The notes beneath the pieces are model-generated. The model worked only from the letters and a program-made list of their open reading frames with translations, was not told the DNA's origin and did not search any database. Shown here piece after piece: positions 39,081 through 49,015 of a DNA stretch of 64,000 nucleotides (position 1 is its first letter; each line of letters starts with the position of its first letter). Position numbers and translations under genes: made by a program. This DNA comes from Viola odorata (Eukaryota; Streptophyta; Magnoliopsida; Malpighiales; Violaceae): positions 39,701,917 through 39,765,916 of the forward strand of contig OY829544.1 in NCBI GenBank assembly GCA_963691705.1. Reading direction: 5' to 3'.

Positions 39081-41577
39081 TGTCGCACCGTCGCGAGCGA
39101 AATTCGGGACGCAAAGAAATTCACATAACAATGAAGTCGCCACCCTATTTTTCTAAGGTTTAGGGAAACCTAAAAAAGGTCCGAAAAAGAAGAAAATAAA
39201 ATAAAAACTAAGGCACAAATAAAAAGGGTCTAAACCCGAGAACGATGGTTCGGGGTCGTATTATGGACTCGGGAAGGTGTTAGGCACCCGAATCTCATCC
39301 TTAAAAAGGTTACCGGTTCTAAAAAGAGGTGTTTAAAAATCATGTTGAAAACAAGTAATTTGGGCCCTCAGGGGGGAGTCGTCGCTTTAGTTTTTAAGTT
39401 TGTGAGATTGATTTTATCCTAATTATTTGTCGAGTTGTTAAAAAGAAAATAAACATTTTATCCTCTAAAAGATAAAACGGTCGGTTGCATACCTATTCCG
39501 ATTATATTTAGCCGAGTTCAAGATTAATCAGATTACATGCAAGATTGATTAGGTGAAATTACTAACGTTTTATTATTAATCTTCACCAAAGCGACGACCT
39601 AGTGAACATCAACGAATCACTGTGATCAGGAGTGAGTCACTATCATTATAGACGAATCACTATCATCATCGGGCCAATGCACGTGATTAATCCTATTTAC
39701 TAAGTGGTTCTAAGCATGCATAGACTAGCAAAGTACCGTTTGTATGAAATGCGAGAAAACATGTTGAAAAGAGAAAAACCGGGGAATGGGGTCGAAGCCG
39801 CGCACATAACACATTCGTCAAGATAAACATAAATTAAAATACATTCGTGGGGTCGAAGCCGCACACGAAACACATTCATCAAGATAGCATAAATTACATT
39901 ACATTCGTAGGGATGAAACCGCACACGAAACACATTCATCAAGGTAAGCATAAATTCGTGGGGACGAAGCCGCACACGGAACACATTCATCAAGGTAAGC
40001 ATAAATTCGTGGGGACGAAGCCGCACACAGAACAAGCATAATTTAAAGCACATTCATCGGTGTAAGCATCATGCAAACAGATTAATTTGAATTCTAACAA
40101 TTCTAAATAATCATGCATAGGAATAAATATAAAATTAAATCAACAATTCTAATAAATAGGGAGTGAGCTCTAAAGCTCGAGTTTAGAAAATTGTCACCAA
40201 TATCGAAGTCGGAGAAATGTTCAATCGGGATGGTAATCGCGAACTCGGTACCTGTAAAAGAACGGAGAAAGAGTTAGTACACGATTTAATTAAAAGGGCT
40301 TGGGACATAGCCCATTTCTTTTATTTTTTCCTCATGGGCCGCAACCCATTCTTTCATTTTTTCTTTTCTTTGGGCCGCAGCCCAACCCCTCTCATTTTCC
40401 TTGTCAACCGACAAGGCTCTCTTCTCTCCCTCTATTTCTTTTATTTCCTTTCTTCCTTATTCCATTTTAGGGCTGCAACGCAGCCCTCTCTTCTCCTTCT
40501 TTGTTCTCTTCTTTCTTTTCTTTTTCTTTTCTTTTCGTTCGTTATTCCGGCCAAGCGTGGGTGGCGGCGTGGCTGTTTTTGGGGCTGCTTGGAGCTGATT
40601 TGGTGATTTTTGGGGCTGATTTGGGGCTGATTTGGTGGTGGTTCTTGGTCAGATTTGGGGCTGATTTAGGGTGGCTTTTGGGCTGTTTTTAGGGTGGCTT
40701 TTGGGCTGTTTTTAGGGCTGATCTGTTACTGATTTTGGGTGGTTTTTGTGGCTGATTTTGGGGCTGTTTGGGTGGATTTCGGGGCTGATTTTGGGACTGA
40801 TTTTGGGTGATTTTTGGGGCTGATTTGGGGCTGATTTTGGGTGGTTTTTGGGTGCAGGTTCAGTGCTGTTTTGGTGCAGGTTCAGTGCTGTTTTGGGTGT
40901 AGATTCAGTGTTGTTTTGGGTGGCTATTCAGTGTTGTTTTGGTGTAGAGGAGAGGCTGATTTAGTGCAGTGGCGGGGCTGATTTTAATGCAGAGGAGGGG
41001 CTGATTGTAACAGCAGAGGAGGGGCTTCGGATTTGGAATTAATTTGGGATTGGAATTTGAATTTTTAGGGAGGATGGAGTTTGGATTTGGCAGGGATGGA
41101 ATTGTGATGGCTCCCCCTTTGCAAAGGATCCTCTCTTAATTTATAGAGGAGGTCGAGGTTCGACGATGGTGGTGAGCAAGGGATTAATTCAAATCCCTTG
41201 TCAGAGATCTTTGAAGAAAAATTGGAAGATTGAGCGGGGTTTATGAGATCTGTTTTTGACGAATGGAGAGGTGAGCCAACTCTCAGATTTCTTTTTTGAA
41301 ATTTGAGGAAAGGAGCCGTTTGTGTCTGATTTGGTTTGAAAATGGGAGAGGGAGAGAGGTGGTGTGCACGGGAATAAGTATTTATTTGTGTTCGAACCAA
41401 CGGTCCGAAAAATCTCGTTTGAAATTGATAAAAAAACTCGAACAAAAAAATAATAAAAATATGAATAAAGCGAAATAAAATAAAATGACACGAATAATAA
41501 TAATTAATGAAAACGTGGAAAGGTTGTGATAAATAGTGATGATTTAAATTACTCGTGTCAAAAATCGGGTAGCAACA
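39081..41577 (-). repeat. 5' LTR of the young Ogre/Tat-type element (2497 bp)
   Basis: Matches 32152-34652 throughout. Differences seen: one A fewer after GGTCCGAAAA, GTAAG/GTGAG near 39403, GCAGC/GCAAC near 40341, a 3-bp deletion in the TTTCTTTT tract near 40520, GGATT/GAATT near 41059 and ATGTT/AGGTT near 41522. Confidence 0.93.
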
Positions 41578-41857
41578 ATTCCTTTGTTTGGCTCTTTGAT
41601 CTTTGTTCTGATGCGGATGTGTCGAGGGCACAAGACAACTCACTGGTCTGGTTAGCGTCGAGGGCACGATGGCATTCCACTCGTCTTTGCCTCAATCTTC
41701 GAAACTCCAGAAATCCTTTCAAAAATTCTCATTTTTGGAATTTTCTCCCTTTAGGTACTAATCTGCAAAAAGATGGGAAAAAGGGCAAATCAGAAGTATC
41801 ATGCCCTCGAAATGGCCGAAATAAGAGAGAAAAATCTACAATAAAAACACGCTATCA
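41578..41857 (-). repeat. Left (3') LTR of Athila-2, second part, with duplicated ATTCC
   Basis: ATTCC (41578-41582) is the duplicated target. From 41583 the LTR resumes and ends AAAACACGCTATCA at 41857. It aligns with 55833-56107. Confidence 0.9.
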
Positions 41858-42535
41858 AATATCCCCACACTGCCCAAATGCTCGCCCTCGAGCATTCAAA
41901 AAAAATGGAAATCACTTCTATAGACAGACACACAATCAACCACACACAAATACAAACCGGCACCGAGCTAGACTTTGCACACACTCATCTTTACCTAGGA
42001 GACTCCTGCGTCAAATCAGAGGGATAACGACCCCAAAGACCAAAATGTCCCACATCAGACCCATAACCAGCAATCCTCACCAGATACGTGTTTACACTCA
42101 CTCTCGAAAGCAAGGCAAAGTGTTTACCGCTCAAACTAAATGCACATAATAGGCACAAAATCAAACTTGCACATCAATCTGAGTACTGTAATTCACATGC
42201 ATGGGCAATCATCAATCGGAAAGAACAACGCATCAACAAGAAGAAAGAAAAGGGGTAGGGTGAGCCAGAAGAGAAAAGAAAGGATGTAGAAAAGGAACAG
42301 AAGCGAGGAGGGATGAAGAGAGAGAAGAAAGAGAGAACCAGATAGAACCTGGATGGATTCCTTGGCTTAGGAAAAAGGCGAAGTGGCAAGGCAGCTTTCA
42401 TCGAGGGCACGATGGTGATTTGGGGGCTAGACGAAGGTCTTCTTCTTCGAGGGCAGGAAATTCTTTTCTTGTTGAGGCTTCGGATGTGGATATTCTTTTC
42501 TTCGCGTAGTGCCCCCTTCTTTTTATTCTGAATTT

Positions 42536-42538
<3 letters not shown>

Positions 42539-42571
<33 letters not shown>
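42539..42571. repeat. (TA)n microsatellite
   Basis: About 16 TA units in the Athila-2 3' region. Confidence 0.95.
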
Positions 42572-42574
<3 letters not shown>

Positions 42575-43479
42575 TTAAAGGAAATACAAATCGTAAGAAG
42601 GGGGCATGAGCCAATTCTAGACTCTTGATTCTTCTGGGCATGAAAATTTTGATTTTTCATTTGGCGCTTGCCCTAAATCTACTTCCAGCATCGATGGTGA
42701 CTTCTTCGGCTTCCCCACACTTGAAATTTTCTAGGGGCTCGATTTCTTTTGAATGGTCTAGGGCTTGAGAATATTTGATTTTCTGCTTTCTACTTTCTGC
42801 TTTCTGCTATGAAGTCTTAGCTTTTCTCTGCTTCCCCAAACTTGAACTTTTTTGCAGGTCTTCTGGATGTCTAGCCCTCGACGTTACCCTCAATAATCGC
42901 TACCTCACCTGCCAAGGAAAAAGATCAATGAAAAAGGTCAAATGGTCAGGAAGAAAAAGAAAAGAGGGGGATGTTGGGGGCATGAAAGGTGATGAGAGAA
43001 AAAGAAGAGGAAAGAGAGAAAAGAAAGAAAAATGACATTGATGCGAAGTTTTTTGTGAAATCAATGCTTTCCCATTTCTAATGGTGCCTATACCCAGGGA
43101 TATCATGCAAGTTCAACCAGTGTCTAGCTAAAGCATCCTAATCACTCAAGAAAAGAAATAGGCATGAAAGCTCAAATGCTCACAGGGTGCTTTTGTGACT
43201 ACTGGTGTCTAGGCCTAGATGTGGATATAAGGTTCAACAGGCAAAAATGAGAACAGCTAGGTCTAGACAAGGTGCTGGTGGTTCATACTTTTGCGCAAAT
43301 GATCAAAATGTGTGTGTCCATTCATAGAGTTTTTAAAAACTGGCAGTGGAGGAATTTGGCAAAAAGTTTAAAATCTGAAAATTAAAAATCCGAAAAACAC
43401 ACAGTCATGCAAACAGCAGAAATATAAACATGCAGTCACACACACAGGACATACGCACATAAAACACAAATAAATCCCT

Positions 43480-43512
43480 CCCCACACTTAGGCATCGCAT
43501 TGTCCTCAATGC
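43480..43512 (-). promoter_or_regulatory. Conserved Athila 3' dyad and purine motif (Athila-2)
   Basis: Plus strand CCCCACACTTA then GCATTGTCCTCAATGC, a 6-bp inverted repeat. The sense-strand equivalent in Athila-3 is at 56601-56635. Position and sequence are kept in both elements, which points to a role in RNA processing or packaging, unproven. Confidence 0.6.
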
Positions 43513-43640
43513 GAGAAGGGCACAACACAAAAGTTCAACGAAAATTAAAATAAGTATAGAACAAAATAAAATAAAATAAAGCAGGTGGAAATGGTTTTGG
43601 CCCACCTCGAGGGAATGAAAGAAAAATTATTCGGGCAGGA

Positions 43641-44369
43641 TCACTAGGGCGGGAGCTTGCTCCTGGCCACTTTAGCCGTCAAAGCCTGAAGTTCCGTGAG
43701 CATCGTCTGGCATAACCGCTCGCTTCTGAGAATCGCCTGGGATGATTGGTCGGATGGCCTACTTACTTGATTGGCATCGGGGGCGCGATTTGAATCTTCC
43801 TCGAGGGCACGAGGGGCTACTGGGGATCGAGGCCTTGAGGAGCCGGGATAGGTAAAGTTTCCTCCATGCTTTGTGTTGAAGACCTTCTCTCCCGAGGGCG
43901 TGCTGCCTATAGAAAATCTCAAAATACCATGTGAGATACATAAATGCCCCATACCATCAAGAGTACGGGAGTCTAAATCCTTAAATGGAATGGGCTCACT
44001 AAGGCCAGAAGAGTTCAAATCAATGTTGTGCAAGTTCACAGCAAGGAGAGCAATGAGAGATCCTAAAATGGGGCCTCGAGAACCGTTTTGAACATGAATG
44101 AAAGCAGAAGCAATCCTAAATCCTAAATTCACCCTACGCTTACTTTTCATGCACTAAAGAAGAAAAATTTCTTACAAAGTTAACTAGCCTGAAGAGCCAA
44201 ATCTAGTAGTAAAGGTAAGGGCAAGAAAATGATGCAAAATTCTAAGGGCAGGATCCAAAATTTCATGCGCTTTAGAGAATTTAGGGTTGAATTCACCACT
44301 GGGGTTCTCAGTCAGTTCACAAAAAGCCACATCGGCATCAAACACAGCAGGAATAACAGTAAGGGCATT
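43641..44369 (-). pseudogene. Athila-2 post-pol gene, C-terminal part
   Basis: Reads (minus strand) CELTENPSGEFNPKFSKAHE, LRILHHFLALTF, a stop-rich joint, then KRRVNLGFRIASAFIHVQNG, GSRGPILGSLIALLAVNLHN and a charged tail with QTMLTELQALTAKVARSKLP. It corresponds to the LRILHKVLAINL...GSLIMLACKSGH part of Athila-3. The upstream half lies right of the Tat fragment (47566-48500). Confidence 0.65.
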
Positions 44370-44864
44370 TGATAACAATAGAGAAATTTCAGGGGCGTTA
44401 TCATCTTTACACCCTGCGTTGAGGTTTTACCGCGGGAGTTGCCGCCGCTCACCAAAGGAAGAATCCTAGGATGGTCGACATCGGCGGTGGCAGGGCGGGG
44501 GGGTGGTTCTCATGCGTCATCTATCCACACGCACGGTGCTATCCCATCCCAGGTCAACCACGACGTCACTCGAGGCTGCCGTCCCGGACGTCATCCGAAG
44601 CGTTATTTTCCCTAGATAACGCCCACCCCCTAGAGGTAACGCCCTCGCTTGGCCTATAAATACCCCACTATTCGAAGCACAAGGTAAGCCTAAGATCGCT
44701 ACTCGAACCCCTGCCATTTTGAACCACCACACTAACTTAAGCATCGGAGTGTCTACGTCGGAGCCTCCCCCTCCGGCGCCTTGCAGGTACACTCGACGAC
44801 AACTACAGTGACTCCGAGCGGCCATAATCCTCACCCCGATCATCCCAAAGTTTGAATCTTATCA
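44370..44864 (+). repeat. 5' LTR of the Tat fragment (495 bp)
   Basis: Begins TGATAACAATAGAGAAATTT and ends TTTGAATCTTATCA. It contains TAGGATGGTCGACATCGG, two ACGTCA-type sites (near 44573 and 44590), TATA box TATAAATA (44655-44662) and the GC hairpin (44766-44788). Confidence 0.85.
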
Positions 44865-44867
44865 AAC

Positions 44868-44885
44868 TGGTACTTTCATTGAGAG
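44868..44885 (+). other. Primer-binding site of the Tat fragment
   Basis: TGGTACTTTCATTGAGAG: the Tat 18-mer with one change (G to A at position 5). Confidence 0.8.
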
Positions 44886-44951
44886 CCTTGCTTCATTAAG
44901 TGAGCATCCTTAATATCCAGGCTCCGTTTTTCCAGGAAGATCGGAACGATC

Positions 44952-45580
44952 ATGGCTTCTGATTCAGAGTCCACGCGACCTTCATCCTCTAACATTCCTT
45001 TTGCGATCCGTAGACAGCTATTTCCTTTCGCCACTACTGACGATTCTACTACAATGCAGGAAATTACCCGGGAATCTTCAGATCTCTCCTTTAGGTCAGT
45101 AGGAGGAATGCCTTCCTCCCAGATGAACATCTCTCTATCCCAGATGGCAGGATCTAGTTTTTCTACTCCACCTCCGAGGGGATTCATACTGGAAAGCGTA
45201 AGCAACCCCCTCGTGAGTGAAATATATGCCCTTCGTGCTCGGCTGGATTATTTGACCGAGCTGGCTGCAAGGATCACACCAGATGCTTCTGGGTCAAGTG
45301 TTCGTCCCCAGGTTATTTTCACATCATTTATTGTCACCGAATGACCCTTATCGCCTCTGCAACACGGAAATATTCCATCGACCTTGCCCGCGACAGATAC
45401 ACCAATTAGCCTTGTGCAACTCGCTCAGGGGGTGAGTGGAGCCTTACGTGCCATAAGTGCCACAAATTCTGGTCTCTCAAGGAGAAAGACGGCTCGACGA
45501 GTACAGAGATCGTTGGGACGGTCGACGAGAAGAAGTGGATAGAAATATATCCCTTGAACGTAGTGAGAGATCCAGTAGAC
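44952..45580 (+). pseudogene. gag: Gag N-terminus of the Tat fragment, truncated
   Basis: MASDSESTRPSSSNIP, SSQMNISLSQMAGSSFSTPP repeats, then YALRARLDYLTELAAR. The frame stops at 45342. Downstream gag-like sequence continues in other frames with a short Arg/Ser stretch, then breaks directly into RT codons. The capsid, nucleocapsid, protease and RT N-terminus are deleted. Confidence 0.75.
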
Positions 45581-47167
45581 GCCAACTCTGGGTATCATCA
45601 AATCCCCATGGCCGTCGAGGATGAAAAAACCGCTTTCATCACTCCGAAAGCCACTTATTGCTACACGGCGATGCTGTTCGGGCTGAAGAACGCAGGATCA
45701 ACCTTCCAACGTATGGCGAACAAAATATTCGAAAAGCAAACTGGAAAGAACGTAGAGGCCTACGTTGACGACATACTGGTCAAAAGTCGAAGCTTCCAGG
45801 AACACTTGCTCGACCTGAAAGAAGTTTTTGATGTAATGAGAGAATACCAGATGAAGCTGAACCCCCGTAAATGTATGTTTGCATTTCAAACGGGTAAATT
45901 TTTGGGCTATGTGGTCAGCCAGAAGGGTATCCAGCCCAATTCCTCGAAAGTCAAGGCTATACAGGACATGATATCTCCTCGAACCGTCAAAGAGGTACAA
46001 AAACTAACATGGCGTGTTATTGCCCTAGGACGGTTCATCTCCAAGCAGGGCGAGAGGTGCCTACCTTTTTTCAAGGTCATATGCAAAAAAGCTCCTTTCG
46101 GGTGGACAACGGAATGCGAAGAGGCGTTTATGGGCCTAAAAACTTATTTATCGTCTGACTTAGTGTTAACAAGGCCTGAACCGGGAGATACCTTGTATTT
46201 ATACCTTGGTGTTGCCGATGAAGTGGTTAGTGTTGTCCTTGTGCGAGACGACAACCATCTGCACCACCCTGTGTATTTCGTAAGTCATGTTTTGAAAGAT
46301 GTCGAGTTGCGATATGCTCGCATCGAGAAAGTAGCGTTAGCACTGGTGCAAGCCATGAGGAAAATGGATAGATATTTCCAAGCTCATCTTGTCATCGTAC
46401 TCACGAATCAACCTTTGAAAAGGATATTCAAGAAACCCGAATCTTTAGGGAGAATGCTGATTTGGGCTATTGAACTTGAGCAATATGGGTTGCGATATAG
46501 ATCCCGACCATCTGTGAAAGCCCAAGTTTTAGCAGACTTCATAGCTGAGTGCACCTTTACAGAAGATCCCCTGACAGATTTAACCGAAGAGGAAAAAGAT
46601 AACCTGGATCTCCCGTTCCCGAAAACTTACACTGACTTATGGGTCATCTACATGGACGGGGCCAAGAATCAAGAATCAGCCGGAGCTGGGATCTTCATGA
46701 TCAGACTATGGGATATACATTTACGATACGCCATCAGAATCCTACAGCCGTTATCTAATAATGCAACAGAGTATGAGGCACTATTGGCTGGACTTAGGAT
46801 AGGAAGAAGCTTCTCCGGTAAAGCCATACACGATACGGGGATGATGGGAGACTTACGACTAAAGATCTGTGGAGATTCCAAGTTGATAATAGATCAAGTC
46901 CTAGGACACTCCCAGGCCAGAGAACCCATCATGGTGCAATATCTCGCCAAGGTAAAGCGCGAATTACTAGAAATAAAGAAAAGTGGCATGCAAGTCAGCT
47001 TTGAGCACATCCCTCGAGAGGATAACGCTGAGGCAGATAACCTTGCTAAACTTGTGGCAAACCCGGAAGCGTCCATACCTAAGGGTGTGTACTATCGTGA
47101 GATATTCGTGCCTTCCTTCATGGAGGAGCAAGCGTTACTTTGTGTTGAAGAAATTGAAAATGACTAG
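45554..47167 (+). pseudogene. pol: RT-RNase H-archaeal RNase H of the Tat fragment
   Basis: A single open frame of 537 codons. The authentic part starts at DANSGYHQIPMAVEDE. LFGLKNAGSTFQRMANKIFE and the catalytic box AYVDDILVKS (45758-45787) follow, then thumb, degenerate RNase H (DTLYLYLGVADEVVSVVL) and archaeal-type RNase H (LWVIYMDGAKNQ, ATEYEALLAG, ICGDSKLIID, REDNAEADNLAK). It ends EEIEND-TAG. No internal stop is seen in this long segment, so it is the best-preserved Tat pol part in the window, although the RT fingers are missing. Confidence 0.85.
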
Positions 47168-47565
47168 CGAGTTCCCGTCATAAAATACTTGAAACATGAA
47201 GAGTTACGCGCCAATAACGCTGAAAAGAAGAAGGTGCTGAAACAAGCAGCAAGATGTACGTATTATGACGGGGAACTGGTGCGGAGATGTTTTTCCCACC
47301 TAGCCGCCAAGTGTATAACGGAACAAGAGGGTCTTCACACTTTACGAGAAATCCACGAAGGAATATGCGGCATGCACACATCCGGCTGTACCTTAGCCGC
47401 GCAAGTATTTAGGTTAGGATTTTACTGGCCTACTATTCGCAGAGATAGTCATAACTATGCGCGAACTTGTCAAAAGTGTCAGGAATTCTCTAACATCCCT
47501 TGGCAAACCGCGATGGAAATTTCTGAAATTGTGGCTCCTTGTCCTTTTGCGAAATGGGGGATAGA
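47168..47565 (+). pseudogene. pol: Integrase N-terminus of the Tat fragment, truncated
   Basis: Continues in the same phase after the TAG: RVPVIKYLKHEELRANNAEK, then the HHCC region (EIHEGICGMH, ARTCQKCQEF) and CPFAKWGID, where homology to copy A ends at about 47565. Only the first catalytic Asp is present. The frame then runs into Athila-2 sequence to a stop at 47624. Confidence 0.82.
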
Positions 47566-48500
47566 TATGAAACTTATCCAAGGAGGGTTTATCATTAAAA
47601 AACAACCAAGTAGTTTGAAAGGTTAGAGACAACCTGGATGGAAGACGTCAACGGGGTAAAGGCAGGGACTGGTGTCGAGCCCTCGACGCTCGAATATTCA
47701 TCTTGCCCACGACAAGCTTTCTTTGATGTTGTGGGTTTGCTCTGAACTTTTGAGGAAGATGTGGCCTTCCTCTTCCTTTCTGCTAGCGTCTCAGGCTCAA
47801 CTGGTTTCTCCTTTTTGGCCGGAGTCTTGGATTTCCCTTTTGCAGCTGTCTTCTTCGTCGCTGCCTCCTTTTCTTTGGTCTTTTTCTCAGCCTCAGCTTT
47901 CTGGGCTGCTTCCTTCTCAGCCTTCTCTTTCTCAGCCTTCTCAGTCTCCAAATCTTCATTAATCTCTTCTTCCATGGCGTCATTTTTGCTAGATCCTTCT
48001 TCTTCGCCAACGGCGGTCTGTTCAACTTCCTCCTCCTCCACTCCAGCAGGCGCCTCTTCCTCATGCTCAGATTCAGACACTAGAACATCCTTCAGGGCCT
48101 CTTCCACTGTGAGCTATTTCTTGGCCGGAGGTGAGGGCTTTTCCACCTTAGGTTTTCTGGGTGTGGCAGTAGAGGTCGGTGGTTTCCAGGATACTTGGCC
48201 GAATCTGGTCATCACAGAGGTCATTGGAACGGAGCCGGTGACCTCTACCTCGTCGTCCGACGGGGTAGCAGCGGTGGAGCTCAGGACTGGGGCCGTTGCA
48301 GTGGTCGGAGATGGTGGGTTTTCTTGGTCAGGACCGAGGCTTGGAGATTTAAAGATGGAGTCTTTGGTAGTAGAGGATGATTCGGGTTCTTGAACCTTGC
48401 TCTTATGAGCTACTCGTTTGATAGTCATGGGAGAGGGTGAGGGAGATGATTTGCAAGAGAGAGAAGATGAGTTTGCGTTGATGGTGATGGTGAAGGACAT
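47566..48500 (-). pseudogene. Athila-2 post-pol gene, N-terminal part
   Basis: From MSFTITINANSSSL (about 48500) a Ser/Pro/Thr-rich segment runs to PSPPAKK and a TAG stop (48114-48116). Read-through gives LTVEEALKDVLVSESEHEEE, then a long Glu/Lys/Ala-rich low-complexity stretch (EKAEKEAAQKAEAEKKTKEK) and KSKTPAKKEKPVEPETLAER, ending near the Tat fragment. The composition suggests a disordered nuclear-type protein. It shares position, but little primary sequence, with the Athila-3 N-terminus. Function unknown. Confidence 0.55.
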
Positions 48501-49015
48501 GGATGATAGAGATGTTTGAGAGAGAGGTAGCGTGTTCTGGTGATTGAGAGAGTTGGGACGAAGAAGGAGCGTGGGAAAGAGAAAAAGAGCTGACGTCGGT
48601 AATAAATGGCACAGCCTTTGCATTGATTAGGGTTACTTTTCTGTCCCTTGTAGACCACGTGGCACCTTGGGCTTTGAAGAGCAACGGGCCCGTGCGTATC
48701 CCAACCACCTAAAAAGGAAAACAGCTTTTAAATTTTGAAAAGGAGGCAGTTGAAGAGGGTAGAGACAAAAAGAGAGAGTAAAGGGATTAATAATAATAAG
48801 GGAATAAAATCTCCTAGGGAAAGGAAAGGTCAGAGATTAAAGGAGATAAATAAGGGATAAAAATAAGGAAATAAAATCAAAGGGAAAACAAAAATAAAAT
48901 CAGAAAAATCCAAAAGATATAGAAAAGATAAGGGAAAGAGAAGAGATGGGATGACATATGAGATGCCTCCAGTGTGACCTGTTTACTCGTCGAGACCTCG
49001 ACGTGCGCTGGCAAT
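48501..49015. other. Spacer between Athila-2 pol and the post-pol gene
   Basis: Purine-rich on the plus strand (48720-48960: GGGAAAGAGAAG-like), without open frames. Probably leader sequence of the post-pol gene. Confidence 0.45.

Larger units (their letters stand above)
32152..41577 (-). mobile_element. Young non-autonomous Ogre/Tat-type LTR element (minus strand, 9.4 kb)
   Basis: LTRs at 32152-34652 (2501 bp) and 39081-41577 (2497 bp) are nearly identical. TSD ATTCC is perfect. The minus-strand primer site at 39077-39061 (TGGCGACTTCACTGGGG) complements the 3' end of a tRNA-Arg type primer, as in Ogre elements, and a polypurine tract abuts the left LTR. The 4.4-kb interior has no intact gag or pol, only remnants (36826-38384) and two large tandem arrays. 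It must have been copied by enzymes supplied from another element. LTR divergence found by eye is about four substitutions and two short indels. Confidence 0.92.
41858..43640 (-). other. 3' untranslated region of Athila-2
   Basis: Between the post-pol ORF and the 3' LTR. Directly beside the LTR the minus strand reads GGGCAGTGTGGGGATATTT, the likely polypurine tract. A (TA)16 run lies at 42539-42571. The conserved Athila dyad with CCCCACACTTA is at 43480-43512. Frames inside (for example 42174-42641) are simple-sequence artefacts. Confidence 0.6.
44370..47565 (+). mobile_element. Tat fragment (plus strand) inserted in the Athila-2 post-pol gene
   Basis: LTR (44370-44864), primer site, N-terminal gag, then an internal deletion joining gag (near 45580) straight to the RT palm, RT to archaeal-type RNase H, and integrase cut after WGID at about 47565. 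No 3' LTR and no target duplication are visible, so its right end was lost by deletion. Orientation is opposite to Athila-2. It belongs to the same broad family as copies A-C but is a separate lineage (different LTR). Confidence 0.82.

Noticed and set aside
42174..43106. Frames with Ile/Tyr or Ser/Phe runs
   Set aside because: Caused by the (TA)n microsatellite and purine-rich tracts in the Athila-2 3' region.
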